From the NCBI GenBank assembly GCA_038093975.1, contig JBBPTG010000069.1, forward strand, positions 1-64,000: a stretch of DNA of 64,000 nt. The letters are read 5' to 3'. This document shows positions 10,603 through 21,244 of this stretch, piece after piece; positions within the stretch are counted from its first letter, which is position 1, and every line of letters begins with the position of its first letter. The notes below the pieces were generated by a model, which searched no databases, was not told where the DNA came from, and saw nothing but the letters and a program-made list of their open reading frames with translations. A program made the position numbers and the translations under genes. This DNA comes from Chalciporus piperatus (Eukaryota; Basidiomycota; Agaricomycetes; Boletales; Boletaceae).

Positions 10603-13282
10603 ATGGCAGCAGCAAGCAATGGCCACGTCTCTGCGGCAGATTTTGCTGCCAATCATGTACCAGACTTGGGGCGGGGGAATCGTGTATCCAGACCCACCGA
10701 GCGGTTACAAGCTTTGCGTACATGTTTTATTCGCTCGGCCCATCCATCTGAATTTGATAAGAGCCACCAATCACAGAAGCGGACCTTGCACAGAGAAACG
10801 AACACCGTACTCAGCGCCACACAGGTGCCCATGGGCATGAAGATATCCCAGAGCAGTCGGCCCAGAGCAATTTTTTTAACACGGGAGTAGGAGGGGAACA
10901 GACATCCATGGGAGATTGGAGTATGATGCCCCACCTGAACTACTATCAAATGAGTTCAGGAGCAGGAGGTGGAGTCATCTCATTTAATTGATTGTGGCTC
11001 CTAACAGCTCAACAAAGTGTACCAAGGGGCTGTCTCGTCCACGATCGATCCTCCTATTGGAAATATGCCGGTAAATATGATGTCGAATGGCGTTCGCGGT
11101 GAGTGGAGACCCCTGGCCTGCCAGGCTGATATGGATCATCATGGTCAATCCAGGGAATACGAACAACAATGACGGGTCCATGGCGTTGAATGAGTCGTCG
11201 TCATACGGCGTGGACGGTGAGACCAGTTCCCTGCAGTCCATGCAAACTAAAAAAAACGGTGAATCTAGGGAATGTCACATTGAATAGCCATGGGCCGTCT
11301 GGCCGCCCGAACGAGTTCTCGATGTTGAATGGTGTGCACGGTGAGTGGGGTCCTCATCGTGCAAGTTACTATGTGGTCAATGATTCTGAAACTAGGGACC
11401 ACCAACCACCGTGATCCGTCCGCTGGCACGAATCTTTCCCAATCTCCTGGGTTTCACGGCCAGGGTATTTTAGGTACTATGAACAACGGGGCCAGCCGCT
11501 GGAACACGGTGTTGTCGGCGAATGGCATGCACGGTCACGGTGAGTGCAGTCTATGTGGTCCTTCCGATCATGGGTGATGATCATGGTCAAATAAATGGCA
11601 GGGGCTACAAACAGTCCATCCGGCGGCTTCAACGATCAAAACGAAGACGAACTCAGTTCATCCTCGCAACCTACCCAGGAATTTGGTGCATCAGAGCAGG
11701 CAGGCCGCGGTGATGACTTGGAGACTCTCAGCAATGTCACGAACCATGCATATGGGATGAGCATGGTACTTTCCTGTATTTTTTTGACGCGTTCACACAA
11801 CTAACTGTACAATTTGATCGGCAGTTCGCGTCACGCCAGTTGGTGACGCCACACCGGAACACACCCATGTCCAGAGCACCACCAAGGACACCGGTAACGA
11901 CTAGAGGGCACGAGGGTAACACGGCAACCCTCACGCATCCTACTACTGAGGGATTGCAGGTCCATGGCGCGTCGAACGAGCCGCCAACTGCGAGGACAAG
12001 CATACAGGCAGCAGTGAACGAGAATCACACAACCGTGCCAGCTACGAGAGCAAAGGTAGGGTTGGACAATGATATGTGTGCCTCGCTGAATGATCCACTG
12101 AAACAGGAGAAAGATGAGGACTCAGAGCCGCCAGCTAAGAGAAGTAAGGGAACACGAGAACGGAGCGCACGGAGCCTCGCCGCAGATAACCAACACATAC
12201 TCAAGGTTGCATACGCGCACTTCAAGAGCAAAATGGCCACAACAGATCCTTTTCCTGACGTGAACGGGACGATCGAACACTACATCGCCGAATCGCTCAC
12301 AGCCGCCACGCAGCAAACAGGAATTACAGTGACCTTAAGCTCAGCAGAGTTCAACCTGGTATGTCCTCGCCTGCTGTGATGATTGTACGGCGCTGACAGA
12401 CCAAAGGTCAAAGATCGCGCATCACAGTTACGGGGGCAGCTGAAGACGCTCGCACGGGATAACTTGAAGGGAGCTTATGGGTTCATTGATCTGGAGGATT
12501 CCGGGGAGCAAACGAGCGAACAGCGTAACCAGGTGGTCCAGGACAATCGGAAGCTGGTGGAAGTGTTGAAACATAAGTCGTCATTCGCATACTTGGTGAG
12601 TTTATGTCACCTTCAAGTGGCATGCCAGTCTCTCACCCTGCCTTATGCAAGAATCCGAGGGACAGGACATTGCCCGGGTCGATGTACAAGAACCCACTGA
12701 TTACGAGGGTGATCAACACGATCTGGTTCAGCAACATTCGCGCGGAGGCGATCCGTTTGCCGCGTTTCTTCACGCCGTTCCCGATCGAAACCGTCGTGTT
12801 TGTTCTGACAGCGGTAAGTGCCGTTTGCTACGAATGGCAAATGAAGGAGAGGCATGCTCTGGCTGACTGGCGTTGGAACAGATTGAATGTGCCATCGACG
12901 AGTGGAGTACAGGGACATTAAAGAAACACAACTTTGAAGGGAAGAGGTACAAGGCGGTGTACGACGGCCATGTCCAGGACCTTCGCGAATGGAAAACCTT
13001 CTCCCAAACCCACGCGATATCAATGGGCGGTCGAGACCTTGCCAGGGAGCTACTGACGGAGATTCTCAAGAAAGGAAGGTAAGTCAAGTCATCATCATCG
13101 TGGGTTGTGACAGCCTGAGTGCTAACACGCCGTGATGCAGGGATCATGCGGGAGTAACAGTGGAAGCTGCCAGCGAGGGAGTGCCAGAGCACAGGCTCAG
13201 TGCCAATGATTTCCTCGCGAACTTAGGATCTCAAGCCGTGGAGGCATCCGAAAGGTCGGCAGTGGTTTCGCAAACACAATAG
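10603..13282 (+). CDS. DUF6532-like partner gene of element A
   Basis: The 3' exons are clear: 11825-12358, 12407-12595, 12652-12813, 12882-13078 and 13141-13282. They encode ILKVAYAHFKSKMATTDPFPD, KDRASQLRGQLKTLARD, NPLITRVINTIWF and IECAIDEWSTG. This is the pattern of the DUF6532 family, common in Agaricomycetes and of unknown function. Upstream, exons 11008-11098, 11154-11216, 11269-11340, 11396-11539 and 11602-11765 form an in-frame Asn/Gly/Ser-rich region built from repeated modules ending NGVxG. The ATG at 10603 (MAAASNGHVSAADF) is the probable start, but splicing between 10700 and 11008 is unresolved. A basic, bipartite-like stretch (PPAKRSKGTRERS) precedes the domain, suggesting nuclear location. 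Confidence 0.7.
11008..11601 (+). repeat. Tandemly duplicated phase-1 exon-intron modules
   Basis: Four exons end in the same way (CGCG, GACG, CACG, CACG) before GTGAG donors at 11099, 11217, 11341 and 11540. The exons at 11154-11216 (63 nt), 11269-11340 (72 nt) and 11396-11539 (144 nt) are all multiples of three in phase 1-1. Peptides end SNGVRG, YGVDG, LNGVHG and ANGMHG. Introns share ATGGTCAA near their 3' ends. The 144-nt exon looks like two modules fused, with a decayed splice site at about 11460-11475. Confidence 0.7.
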
Positions 13283-13587
13283 TAGTACTAGTAGTACTAG
13301 GGTAGTAGAATGACGAGAAGCAAGTTGTAACGCGAGCAAAAATAGCACAGTGGTTTACCAGAATGATTGTGCCCTGATTGTGCCCGGATTAGGATGGTCC
13401 TATGTGGTCTACAGCTGCTACGCGAGAGGTGTCATCAGGTGTCATCGGGATGGCAAAGAGCTCTCGCACGTGATCCGGGTAGCAAAACAACGACTATATA
13501 GCACTATATAGTGGGGACCTTGCCTACAGGGCTAACTGACCTACCCGGACTATATTGTGCTATATAGGACGGGTAGCGAGACACCAT
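13283..13587. repeat. Right subterminal region of element A
   Basis: CTATATAG occurs at 13494-13501, 13504-13511 and 13560-13567. The motif GGGTAG occurs several times between them. No gene is seen. Confidence 0.6.
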
Positions 13588-13599
13588 TTTCCAGATGCA

Positions 13600-14016
13600 T
13601 CAACAAGCGGTAACGTATTTGTCCTAAATGGGGGTGCAATAACCTGGAGCTCAAAGAAGGAGTTATCTCCTACACTATCGACTGCTGAAGCTGAATTCCA
13701 TTCAATGGCACGCGCCGAAAAAGATATTATTTGGCTGCGAAATCTCTATCATGAGATAGGTTATGAGCCGAAAAAGGCAACCATCTTATATGGCGACAAT
13801 AAGTCTGCCATTGCCATTGTAACGAATGCTCAGTTCCACAAACGAGCAAAATACTTCGATCTTAAAAACCTCCATATGCGAGGATCGATCCGTCTCGGTT
13901 GGTTAACTCTTGTATATTGCCCAACAAACGAAATGACAGCAGACATCCTCACAAAAGCCCTACCGCGTCAAAAACACGCATATCATTGCAACGGTCTCGG
14001 CCTCCGCTCAGCTTGA
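13600..14016 (+). pseudogene. Copia RNase H, 3' part of the split pol
   Basis: The frame continues STSGNVFVLNGGAITWSSKKE, LSTAEAEFHSMARA, ILYGDNKSAIAI and CPTNEMTADILTKALPRQKH to the TGA at 14014-14016. These are the hallmark blocks of the copia RNase H. The upstream half (GYADASFASHHDLT) lies at about 5225-5270 on the other side of element A. Confidence 0.9.
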
Positions 14017-14262
14017 GGGGGAGTGTCGAACTACGACTGTTGCGTAGTAGGGTAAACAGATACAAGCTACGCTCGGCCATATATGATGCCGAGGGAGGAT
14101 GATAAATCTGACTCCATGGATTCACAATTCACTGTATATATAATCTCGACCTGTATCAGGGGATTAATAATATCACGCTCGTCCCTGGCCCTCATCGAAG
14201 GGCTCGCTCTCGTGAGTTGTAAGGTCACCACTGCGCTCACTATTTCTATCCTCGTTCTACGA
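14015..14262 (+). repeat. Polypurine tract and 3' LTR of the plus-strand copia
   Basis: A GAGGGGGAG purine run (14015-14023) overlaps the pol stop and is followed at once by TGTCGAACTACG. The right border is uncertain. GTTCTACG near 14255-14262 may be a mutated form of the expected GTTCGACA end. The other LTR is outside the window, so length and age cannot be measured here. Confidence 0.55.
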
Positions 14263-14285
14263 AAGTATTGCATCAGCAATTTCAC

Positions 14286-14515
14286 TCATGTCTTATTTGT
14301 ACTTAAATGAACTTTTTTGACATTATAAGCGACCCATAAGTGCAACTCGCACAAGTCACTAGCTACTTTTTTAAGTAGATCTCGTTACTGAAACGAACCT
14401 TATAGTACTTTCTTTCATGCTTTTGGCACTTATGTCACACTGAGCCATGTTCGAGTCAATGAAAACTCAGATTTAAAAGTAGTCAAAAAAGTACAAGAAG
14501 TGGAGTATTAAGCAT
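14286..14515. repeat. Small inverted-repeat element, possible MITE
   Basis: AACTTTTTTGAC at 14310-14321 is matched inverted by GTCAAAAAAGTAC at 14482-14494, with TTA/TAAG-like sequence beyond each. The interior is AT-rich and non-coding. No clear target duplication was found. Confidence 0.35.
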
Positions 14516-14713
14516 ACCAAGCCACAACACGCCGGCTGGCAAGCGAATATAAAGAGAGTGACAAGTCGGCAAGTCGAGAGAGTGGCGGGGAAAGAGGGGG
14601 AAAAGAGTGCGGAATGATTGGCGAAATGAAACGCAAGCGGGTGTTGAGAGGGAGAGAAAACGAGAGTGTGGGGGACGGAAGTGCGCCCAGGAATGGGCGA
14701 GTGACCAGCGAGT

Positions 14714-17700
14714 TTCTATAAAGTGGGAAGCAGTCAGTCACGCGGCCGGCAGCAAGAATCGACTTACAGATTCCACTGTATTCATCATCAGACTCCTCCC
14801 CACCCGATGTAGCGTCATACTTTGGACACAATGTGATCTGCGTTTGATGCGCCCGTTTAACGATCTCTTCGCGTTCACTTGCGCTGCGCTGGTTAACACG
14901 TTTAGTAAATTTCACCGTTACCGAGCCCCAGTTCATCTCTGAGAAGGAGGCGGCTGTGTTGCTGTCCTTTCCGGAGGCCTTGTTCAACTTGATCGGCATC
15001 TTGACACCCTTTCCCTTCACAGCAATGAGAACGAGTTCGAGTGTAATATCACCCTGCGCGATCAAGTGTAAACCACGTTCGAGCTACATAGTAGCCACAA
15101 ACTCGGTTAGTGAATAATGGCATGAATGAAAGGGACTTACTGCTGCCGCGCAAAGACCAAGTGCACCGCTGCAGGAACCCAGCTCGCCGAGCCCAGGGAC
15201 CATCGGGTATGCATCTTTGATATTCTGAAGGTGCGTTGTCGAAAGCAGTTGGAGAATGAATGTCGAGCGGAAGCCACCTGGCTTATTGGTGTTGTTCAGG
15301 TGCTCGTAAAGGAAAGCAAACCCCTCGAGCAGCATCTTCGCCATATCTTGCAGGTCCTTGTCATTTGCAGGTTTGGCGGCTGCTAAAAAGCTCATGACGA
15401 GAGTCATTGCAGTAGACCCGATGTTATGCCTCCAGTCGCAGAGGCGCTGCGAAGCCTAAGCCCAGGATCCGACCAGTCAGTTTTTCGCCTACAGCAAAAA
15501 TGCGTGCCTTACCATGGCTACAATTGCACCCTGTGGGTGGAATTCCATAGTAGACGAATCGAGTGAAGAGTCGGCGTCAATGATGAGTGGAAGGAGGTGC
15601 GACAGCTGTGGCTTGGAGATGTCCCAAACGTTGTCAACTCCCCCGGCCCAGAGGATCAATGTCGGGATAATCTTCCTCTTCCACTTCCTCTCCGCAGTCA
15701 AGGCAGACGGGAGGTCATATTTGGTGAATGTCTTTCTGAACGTCGAGTTGGAGGCTGAGGAGGCGGATGTGTTCCGAGAGGACCCGACGGGAGCCTTGCT
15801 AGGTGTTCGACTGCGATGATCATTTAGAACACTGTGACCTAAGCCGGGACTTGAAGCTTTGGGAGGGGTCGCTGTAAGAAAGCTAAACCCTCTGTAGGAA
15901 TAGAAATCCCGAGAAGGTTAGTAGCAAAAGATAAAGAAGGGTACGATAAGTTCGACCCTAAAGGGATTCCAGGGAATGAAGACAAGCAAAAGGACTCGTT
16001 TCCGGCGTACCAAACCGTTGAAGAACTGGAAAATGATGTTCCGTACGAACAAACGGATGTTCCGGACCACTTCCTTGCGGTTAGGACTAGTGGAACGAAG
16101 GTAAGAACGGACGGAAAGTGTTGACGAAGGTTCCGGAGTTTTAGAGAGAGAGGTTGTTGCGCGGAGAAAAGAAAGGTCGATTCAAAATAAGCAAAGTACA
16201 GTCTTTTAGAGTCCGGGCATACCCGAGACTCTGATAGCGACAGAACGCTAAGTGACAGTACTGGACTAAGTATAGACAGGATAGGTGACAAGACGAAAAG
16301 AATGAGTAAAAGTAAGGGAAGTGCAACAGTAAGGACGCATAGCAAGGTTAGAGATCCTGGAATGGAAGGGAAGCTTACCAGCGAATCATATCATACCTGG
16401 ACAACGGTTTCCGGGGACACGGAGGACGATACCTGTGAACAAAACGAACTATCCGTGGTTTCCGTATACCATGGAACGACGGGAACGGGAAGTGATGGGG
16501 ACGGAAAGCCGTATGTGCGGCGGAAGAGGTTGGAACATATATGGAAACGAAGGAAAGACGTCGAGGAATGTTGAGAATGGGAAATGGGGGTAGAACGCCG
16601 GCTGCAAGCGTAGGGAATATGCGTTCCCTACATCGCGCTGGCTACTGACTCATCAGTGATAGGCTCCACCTTGACTTTTTTAGGAATGTGTTCAACCACG
16701 CTGACAGGCATCTGATGGGATTGATCTCATGATCAGTGCATGCAAATTTACACCCATGAGGCATACCTCGTGTGTTGTGCGGGAAGGCACACGTCCCTGT
16801 TCTGCAGGCTTTGCTCCTCCCTCCATGGGGTTTCCCTTCACGATGGGAGCAGCGCTGTCGATCTCCATGTAAGTTCCTTCATTGACCTGAGGCTCTGTGT
16901 CTGACACAATCACGTAGTCTGGCTCTGCAGGCTCAGGCTCAGGCGCTTTGCGCTTGACAGAGGGATTGGTCTTTGGCGCAGGACCCTTGCCCTTGAGTCT
17001 GGTCGGAACTGATGTAATCTCTACAAGTCGCTGTGAAAACGTCAGTGAGTTATGCGCGACAACGAGCTTGGAAATCGAGGCTAACCTGTCTCATTTGTCC
17101 AGCGGCCAGTGCCGCTTGGCGTTCTTGATCATCATCGTCAGACTGCTCTTCATCACCGAAGCCGCCATACTGAGGAGGGGTGGCTGTATCGAGAGGTCTG
17201 TCGTTATCGTTCTTGTCAATCCTTGTAGCCCCACTTGTGCTGACGTCGGTTGAAGCTGGTAGGGAAGACGGGGGGGCTGAACTTGCTAACAAAGTCGCGA
17301 CGACTGACGCGCTGGAGTCGGCGGAATCTTGGTTGGATGAAGGTGAGTTTGAAGACGCAAACCCATTCATGGTCACTAATTCCTCCCATTCCCGGACCTT
17401 GTTTACTAGCGGAGAAGACTGGTCACCACGCTCACTGATTTTGCAGGCAATGTTGTAGAAAAATTATGTTGATTTGTACCAGTGAGCAACAGCATCAATA
17501 CAAACCAAAAGAGGAACTAACATGTAGCTTTGGTAAATGTTATCCAGTTCGTGCCCCTCAACACTTGGTCGTGGCAAATTGCTTGCGTCAGCAGCGTTGT
17601 CCAACAGATTCTTGAAATACTTGCGGCGACCCTGCACAAGAGCAAGGATCTCTCGTAGAGTGGTGTTTGAATCCTTTGGGCCCTTCGTCGGCGGAGCAGC

Positions 17701-18173
17701 ACTGGCTACTTCAGCACTGGCCTGAATTGAAGTAGTCGGCACTGGAGTGCCTTCAATTATTGTAAGTATTCAGAGTACTGTGGTGCTCGTAACTTGAAAG
17801 ACTGGCACTTACTCTTTTGACTGCCGGGTAGTACAGGCGATTCTGCATTCGATGCAGAGGTTTTGGGGCGGACCGGTTTCTTCGGAACACGCCGAGTGCT
17901 CTGTGCGGCCTCCATGCTCTCTTCAAGAGCAGCAAGTTTGCTCAAGGTATGTAACGCTGCAACACCTTCTGCCGCCTGCTTATCCATTCCTCGTTGGTCG
18001 TCAGCCTGCTTCTCAGCCGGTGTGCGACGCTTGGCAGGGGCATCAGGCAATCCGGGATGTCGAGTTGCATTCCCAGCACAAGTGCGACGAGGGGTCAGAG
18101 TTGCAGCTGGTTCCTCGGGGGGCGCTGTCTTTGTCATGGTGCGATTACGACGAGAAGCCGGAGGAGTGGTCAT
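14714..18173 (-). CDS. Partner gene of element B, probably broken
   Basis: It starts at ATG 18173 (MTTPPASRRNRTMTK) with a basic tract, then RHPGLPDAPAKRRTPAEKQ and an Ala/Glu/Gln-rich likely coiled coil. This resembles the start of C's partner (RHPGAPDLPTPRRS). Middle exons near 17742-17520 and 17430-16700 encode Ser/Asp/Glu-rich linker. The conserved domain lies at 14768-15826: WKRKIIPTLILWAGGVDNVWD, WRHNIGSTAMTLVM and ASFSEMNWGSV, parallel to WDICLDEW, WRKNIGRAGMEAL and TSFSEAMWG in C. The last exon junction (14768|14715) creates a TAA stop. An 800-bp non-coding block (about 15830-16630) separates the halves. The function is unknown. Confidence 0.6.
15830..16630. other. Non-coding block inside the element B partner gene
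   Basis: About 0.8 kb is rich in GGAA/TTCC with scattered TTCCGG and GTTCCG motifs and no recognisable protein. A short hairpin (TAGGGAAT..GTTCCCTA) lies near 16611-16633. Similar TTCCGG-rich sequence occurs at 49140-49480. It may be a decayed insertion. No clean terminal repeats or target duplication were found. Confidence 0.3.
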
Positions 18174-18841
18174 TGAAATCCAGAAAAAGAAAAAACGAAT
18201 GTGGGGATGAAAGTGTTGGCGTAAATTGGTTCAACCAGGCTGCCTTTTGTAAGTTCAAGAGCCGCTTTTTGTATCTCCAACCTGACAGGAAACTTGGAAT
18301 AGAACAATTTCTTCCGGGTATTGGAAACTCCGGGATCTTTCCCCTTGTCTCTCCTCCCTCCCCGAAAACGACTCTCGTTGACGCTAGTCACCTGTCGTGA
18401 CGAGTCCTCTTCTGTCCGTTGCTTGGCGCTCCAAACGAGCCATGCACTGTAAGTTCGCAACTCTCTATGCGTGTCCAATGCAATTGGGGGGAGAAATCCT
18501 TCGCTAGTAACATCATTCTTCGTATATTAGCTTCACTATCGCTCGCTTACTCCCGCTTTCTGTGCCTTAGGCTTATTTGCATGAAGTGGGTCATGTTTTG
18601 TAAGTACCAGATCAGCTGAGCATACTGTGACAGGACTGGCTAATGAGATGCTCTAGGTTTTCACCTCGACCCTCATTCGTTCCGTTACAGCTCCTTGGAA
18701 ACTTGGCTTTGAGAATCGGCTGCCTCCGTAAGTTCACGAGATACCTTATGTCTGACATTCTTGACCGTGGAATAATAGGTTTCTTTTGTTCACATCTTGC
18801 CATTGTCGCCTCCCAAGTCCACCTTCTTTCCCTCGTCTGGT
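18174..18841 (+). promoter_or_regulatory. Divergent interval of element B with four leader introns
   Basis: This is 668 bp between the partner and transposase start codons. Four consensus-type introns are readable on the plus strand: 18249-18288, 18449-18530, 18600-18633 and 18728-18778, with donors GTAAGTTC three times and GTAAGTAC once. No long frame joins them, so they are best read as a spliced 5' untranslated leader of the transposase. Some are shorter than usual (34-40 nt). Confidence 0.4.
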
Positions 18842-21100
18842 ATGCCTCTGAAACAGCATCTCCACAAGACACTGCGCCTTCCGTGCAAAGTTCCGGGATG
18901 CAACCGGTGGTTTGTCAATAAATCCGGCCTCACGCAACATACCAATGCCGTGCACCCGTCATTTACCCTACCGATTCCTATGCTTGAGGTTCGGCCCAGA
19001 GACCACAACAACCACAACAACCACGATGACCACGACAACAACAACCACTTGAACCAGCAACCCCCTGGCATGGATGTCAATAGCGACCATGAAGAACCTC
19101 AGGATGACGTAGCGGCTGAGTTTCTACAGGGGGGGAAAATTTACCGCAACTTTCACACCAAACTTAACGGTACGTGGTTTTGATTCTCAAGATTAAATTA
19201 TTGAAGAATTCATCCAGGTCGTCCGTGTGATAGCAATGGTGTATTTCTCCCTGACGGCGCACCACCCCCACCGTACTCTGACAAATCATTGAATGACTGG
19301 AATCCATTCCGCGACCGTCTCGAATTTGAATTCGCAGACTTGGTATATTCACAAATGCAAATTCCAGGCCGCAAACTGGATTCACTCATCGACATCCTCG
19401 CTGCATATATCCTTCGACTGAACGGTCAACCACCCTTTTCAAACCATTCCGACTTGTACGAAATCATCGACAAAACGGAAGTGGGGGAGATAAAATGGGA
19501 AAGTTTTGGGATACGATACAGCGGAGATCGCACTGAGGATGTGGCACCGTGGATGGACGATGTCTATGATGTCTGGATGCGAGATCCTGAAACAGCCATC
19601 TCGCAGATCATTGGGAGCCCTGACTTTGCTCAACAAATAGACTTCGTGCCATACCGTGAGTTCGAGACCACAACAGACCAGCATCGCTGGCAAGACTTCA
19701 TGTCCGGTGACTGGGCATGGCAAGAGGCAGTGGGTACTCGACTCTGGTTTCCACTTGTATGATGACACTGACATATTAAATTTGAAAGGATACAATTGCT
19801 CAAGACCCTGACACACATGGATCAGTTCTCGTCCCAATTATCCTAGGCTCGGACAAGACAACTGTTTCTGTCGCTACGGGCCAACACGACTATTATCCGC
19901 TTTACCTGTCAGTCGGTAATCTCCACAACACGGCACGCCGAGCACACAAGAACGGAGTTATGTTGATCGGATTTCTTGCTATGCCAAAAAGTATGTCTCG
20001 ACCCTTATATCAGAGTCCAGTTGTATTCTTACCAGTTCTCATCTAGCGACCCGAGAGCATGCCGCCACGCCAGCCTTTCGTAAATTCCGGCGCCAGTTAT
20101 TTCACACTTCGCTTTCTAGAATCCTCAAGAGCCTCACGCAGACGATGTCAAAGTACAAGACTATGCGGTTTGCCGATGGGTATTTTCGACGCACAATATT
20201 CTCGCTTGGTCCATACATCGCCGACTACGAGGAACAGGTACTCCTTTCATGTATTGTTCGCAACTGGTGTCCTAAGTAAGTATTCACACTACGCCTTCTG
20301 TTCTTTGTCTCAAATTTTGATTCACTCTTGAAGATGTCTTGCCATGCGCGGCGAACTTGATGCCAAGTCATTGTACCGTTGCCATGAACATACTGATGCT
20401 CTCATGGCGAAGATTGATCTGGGTGTATTATGGACTGAGTATGGTATTGTTGGTGACCTCGTGGTATGTTTCTCGCTCCATGTGCAGGTATAATATCACT
20501 GATTCCGGGCGCTCAGCCATTCACTAATGATTTCCCGCGAGCGGACATCTACCTACTTCTCACACCCGACATTCTCCATCAATTAATCAAAGGCGCCTTT
20601 AAAGACCACTTAGTTGAGTGGGTCGAGAAATTTCTCCATGCAACGGAAGGCAAGGCACGTGCAGAGATGATTCTTGATGATATCGATCGACGGTACGCTC
20701 TGCTATATGGCACGTGATAAAATGTATCACTCACATTGTTTCAGAATCGCAGCTGTCGCACCTTTTGCCGGCCTGCGCCGTTTTCCTCAAGGACGTCATT
20801 TTAAACAGTGGACTGGTAATGACTCGAAGGCGTTAATGAAGGTGTGTCTTTGTTCATTATTCACCAATCTCGCTCTGACAGTGAATGGGGTTACTTATTT
20901 CAGGTCTATTTACCTGCGATCGAGGGTCATGTACCTGCCGAGATCATTCACACCATTCGGTCCTTTCTTGAGTTCTGCCATCTTGTACGGAGGAATATGG
21001 TCACAGACAACACGCTTGAGCGGATTGAAAAATCACTTTCCCGCTTCCACGAATGTCGTCAATTTTTCAAAGACAATGATGTCGTCAATACGTTCTCACT
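18842..21100 (+). pseudogene. Plavaka-type transposase of element B, 3' truncated
   Basis: It starts at ATG 18842 with a C2H2 finger (LPCKVPGCNRWFVNKSGLTQH) and a repeat-encoded His/Asn/Asp run. After an intron near 19170-19217 comes PFRDRLEFEFADLVY. The following exons carry PIILGSDKTTVS, VRNWCPKCLAMRGELD, TPDILHQLIKGAFKDHL (D-x-x-H) and FRKFRRQLF. The last recognisable residues are VVNTFSL at about 21100. There the left terminal repeat of element C begins. C's protein has another 250 or so residues after this point, so B lacks its C-terminal domain. No remainder was found to the right of C. Confidence 0.75.
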
Positions 21101-21117
21101 CATCAGGAAAAGGTCAT

Positions 21118-21210
21118 GTCACTGTCAGACGCTGCCACAACTGTGGCACTGCGCGCCAGTCAGGCCACTGTATGCAGACGCTGACAGACGCTGACAGCCA
21201 GACAGACAGA
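21118..21210. repeat. Left subterminal repeats of element C
   Basis: CTGTCAGACGC, CAGACGCTGACAG and CTGACAGCCAG copies occur here. The same words in inverted sense recur at 27297-27350 (CTGTCAGCGTCTGCCAGCG twice over). They are likely transposase binding sites by analogy. Confidence 0.55.
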
Positions 21211-21244
21211 TATCAACTTTGAATTAAAAAAATAGCAAATGTGA

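Larger units (their letters stand above)
5271..13597. mobile_element. Plavaka-type DNA transposon A (8327 bp)
   Basis: Both ends begin CATCTGGAAA (5271-5280, and inverted at 13588-13597). Flanks carry a 2-bp CA duplication (5269-5270, 13598-13599). Deleting the element plus one CA joins the copia RNase H frame as D-L-T-S-T-S-G, matching the usual D-x-x-S-T-S-G of that domain, so the ends are probably exact. Contents: a small plus gene (5489-6504), the transposase (minus, 6555-10462) and a DUF6532-like partner gene (plus, about 10603-13282). Subterminal regions carry repeated CTATATAG palindromes. Confidence 0.85.
1601..14262 (+). mobile_element. Plus-strand Ty1/copia element, decayed and split
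   Basis: Gag-pol domains run gag, two zinc knuckles, protease, integrase, reverse transcriptase, RNase H in copia order. The left end is cut by the minus-strand copia, and its own 5' LTR must lie outside the window. The RNase H domain is interrupted at 5271-13597 by Plavaka element A and resumes at 13600. The element ends with a polypurine tract (14015-14023) and a 3' LTR at about 14024-14262. At least four frame breaks and one internal stop show that it no longer makes a working polyprotein. Confidence 0.9.

Noticed and set aside
15839..16345. A 168-residue Leu-rich minus frame in the B partner gene
   Set aside because: It looks like a membrane protein only because the block is purine-biased; it has no conserved motif and does not continue the partner protein.
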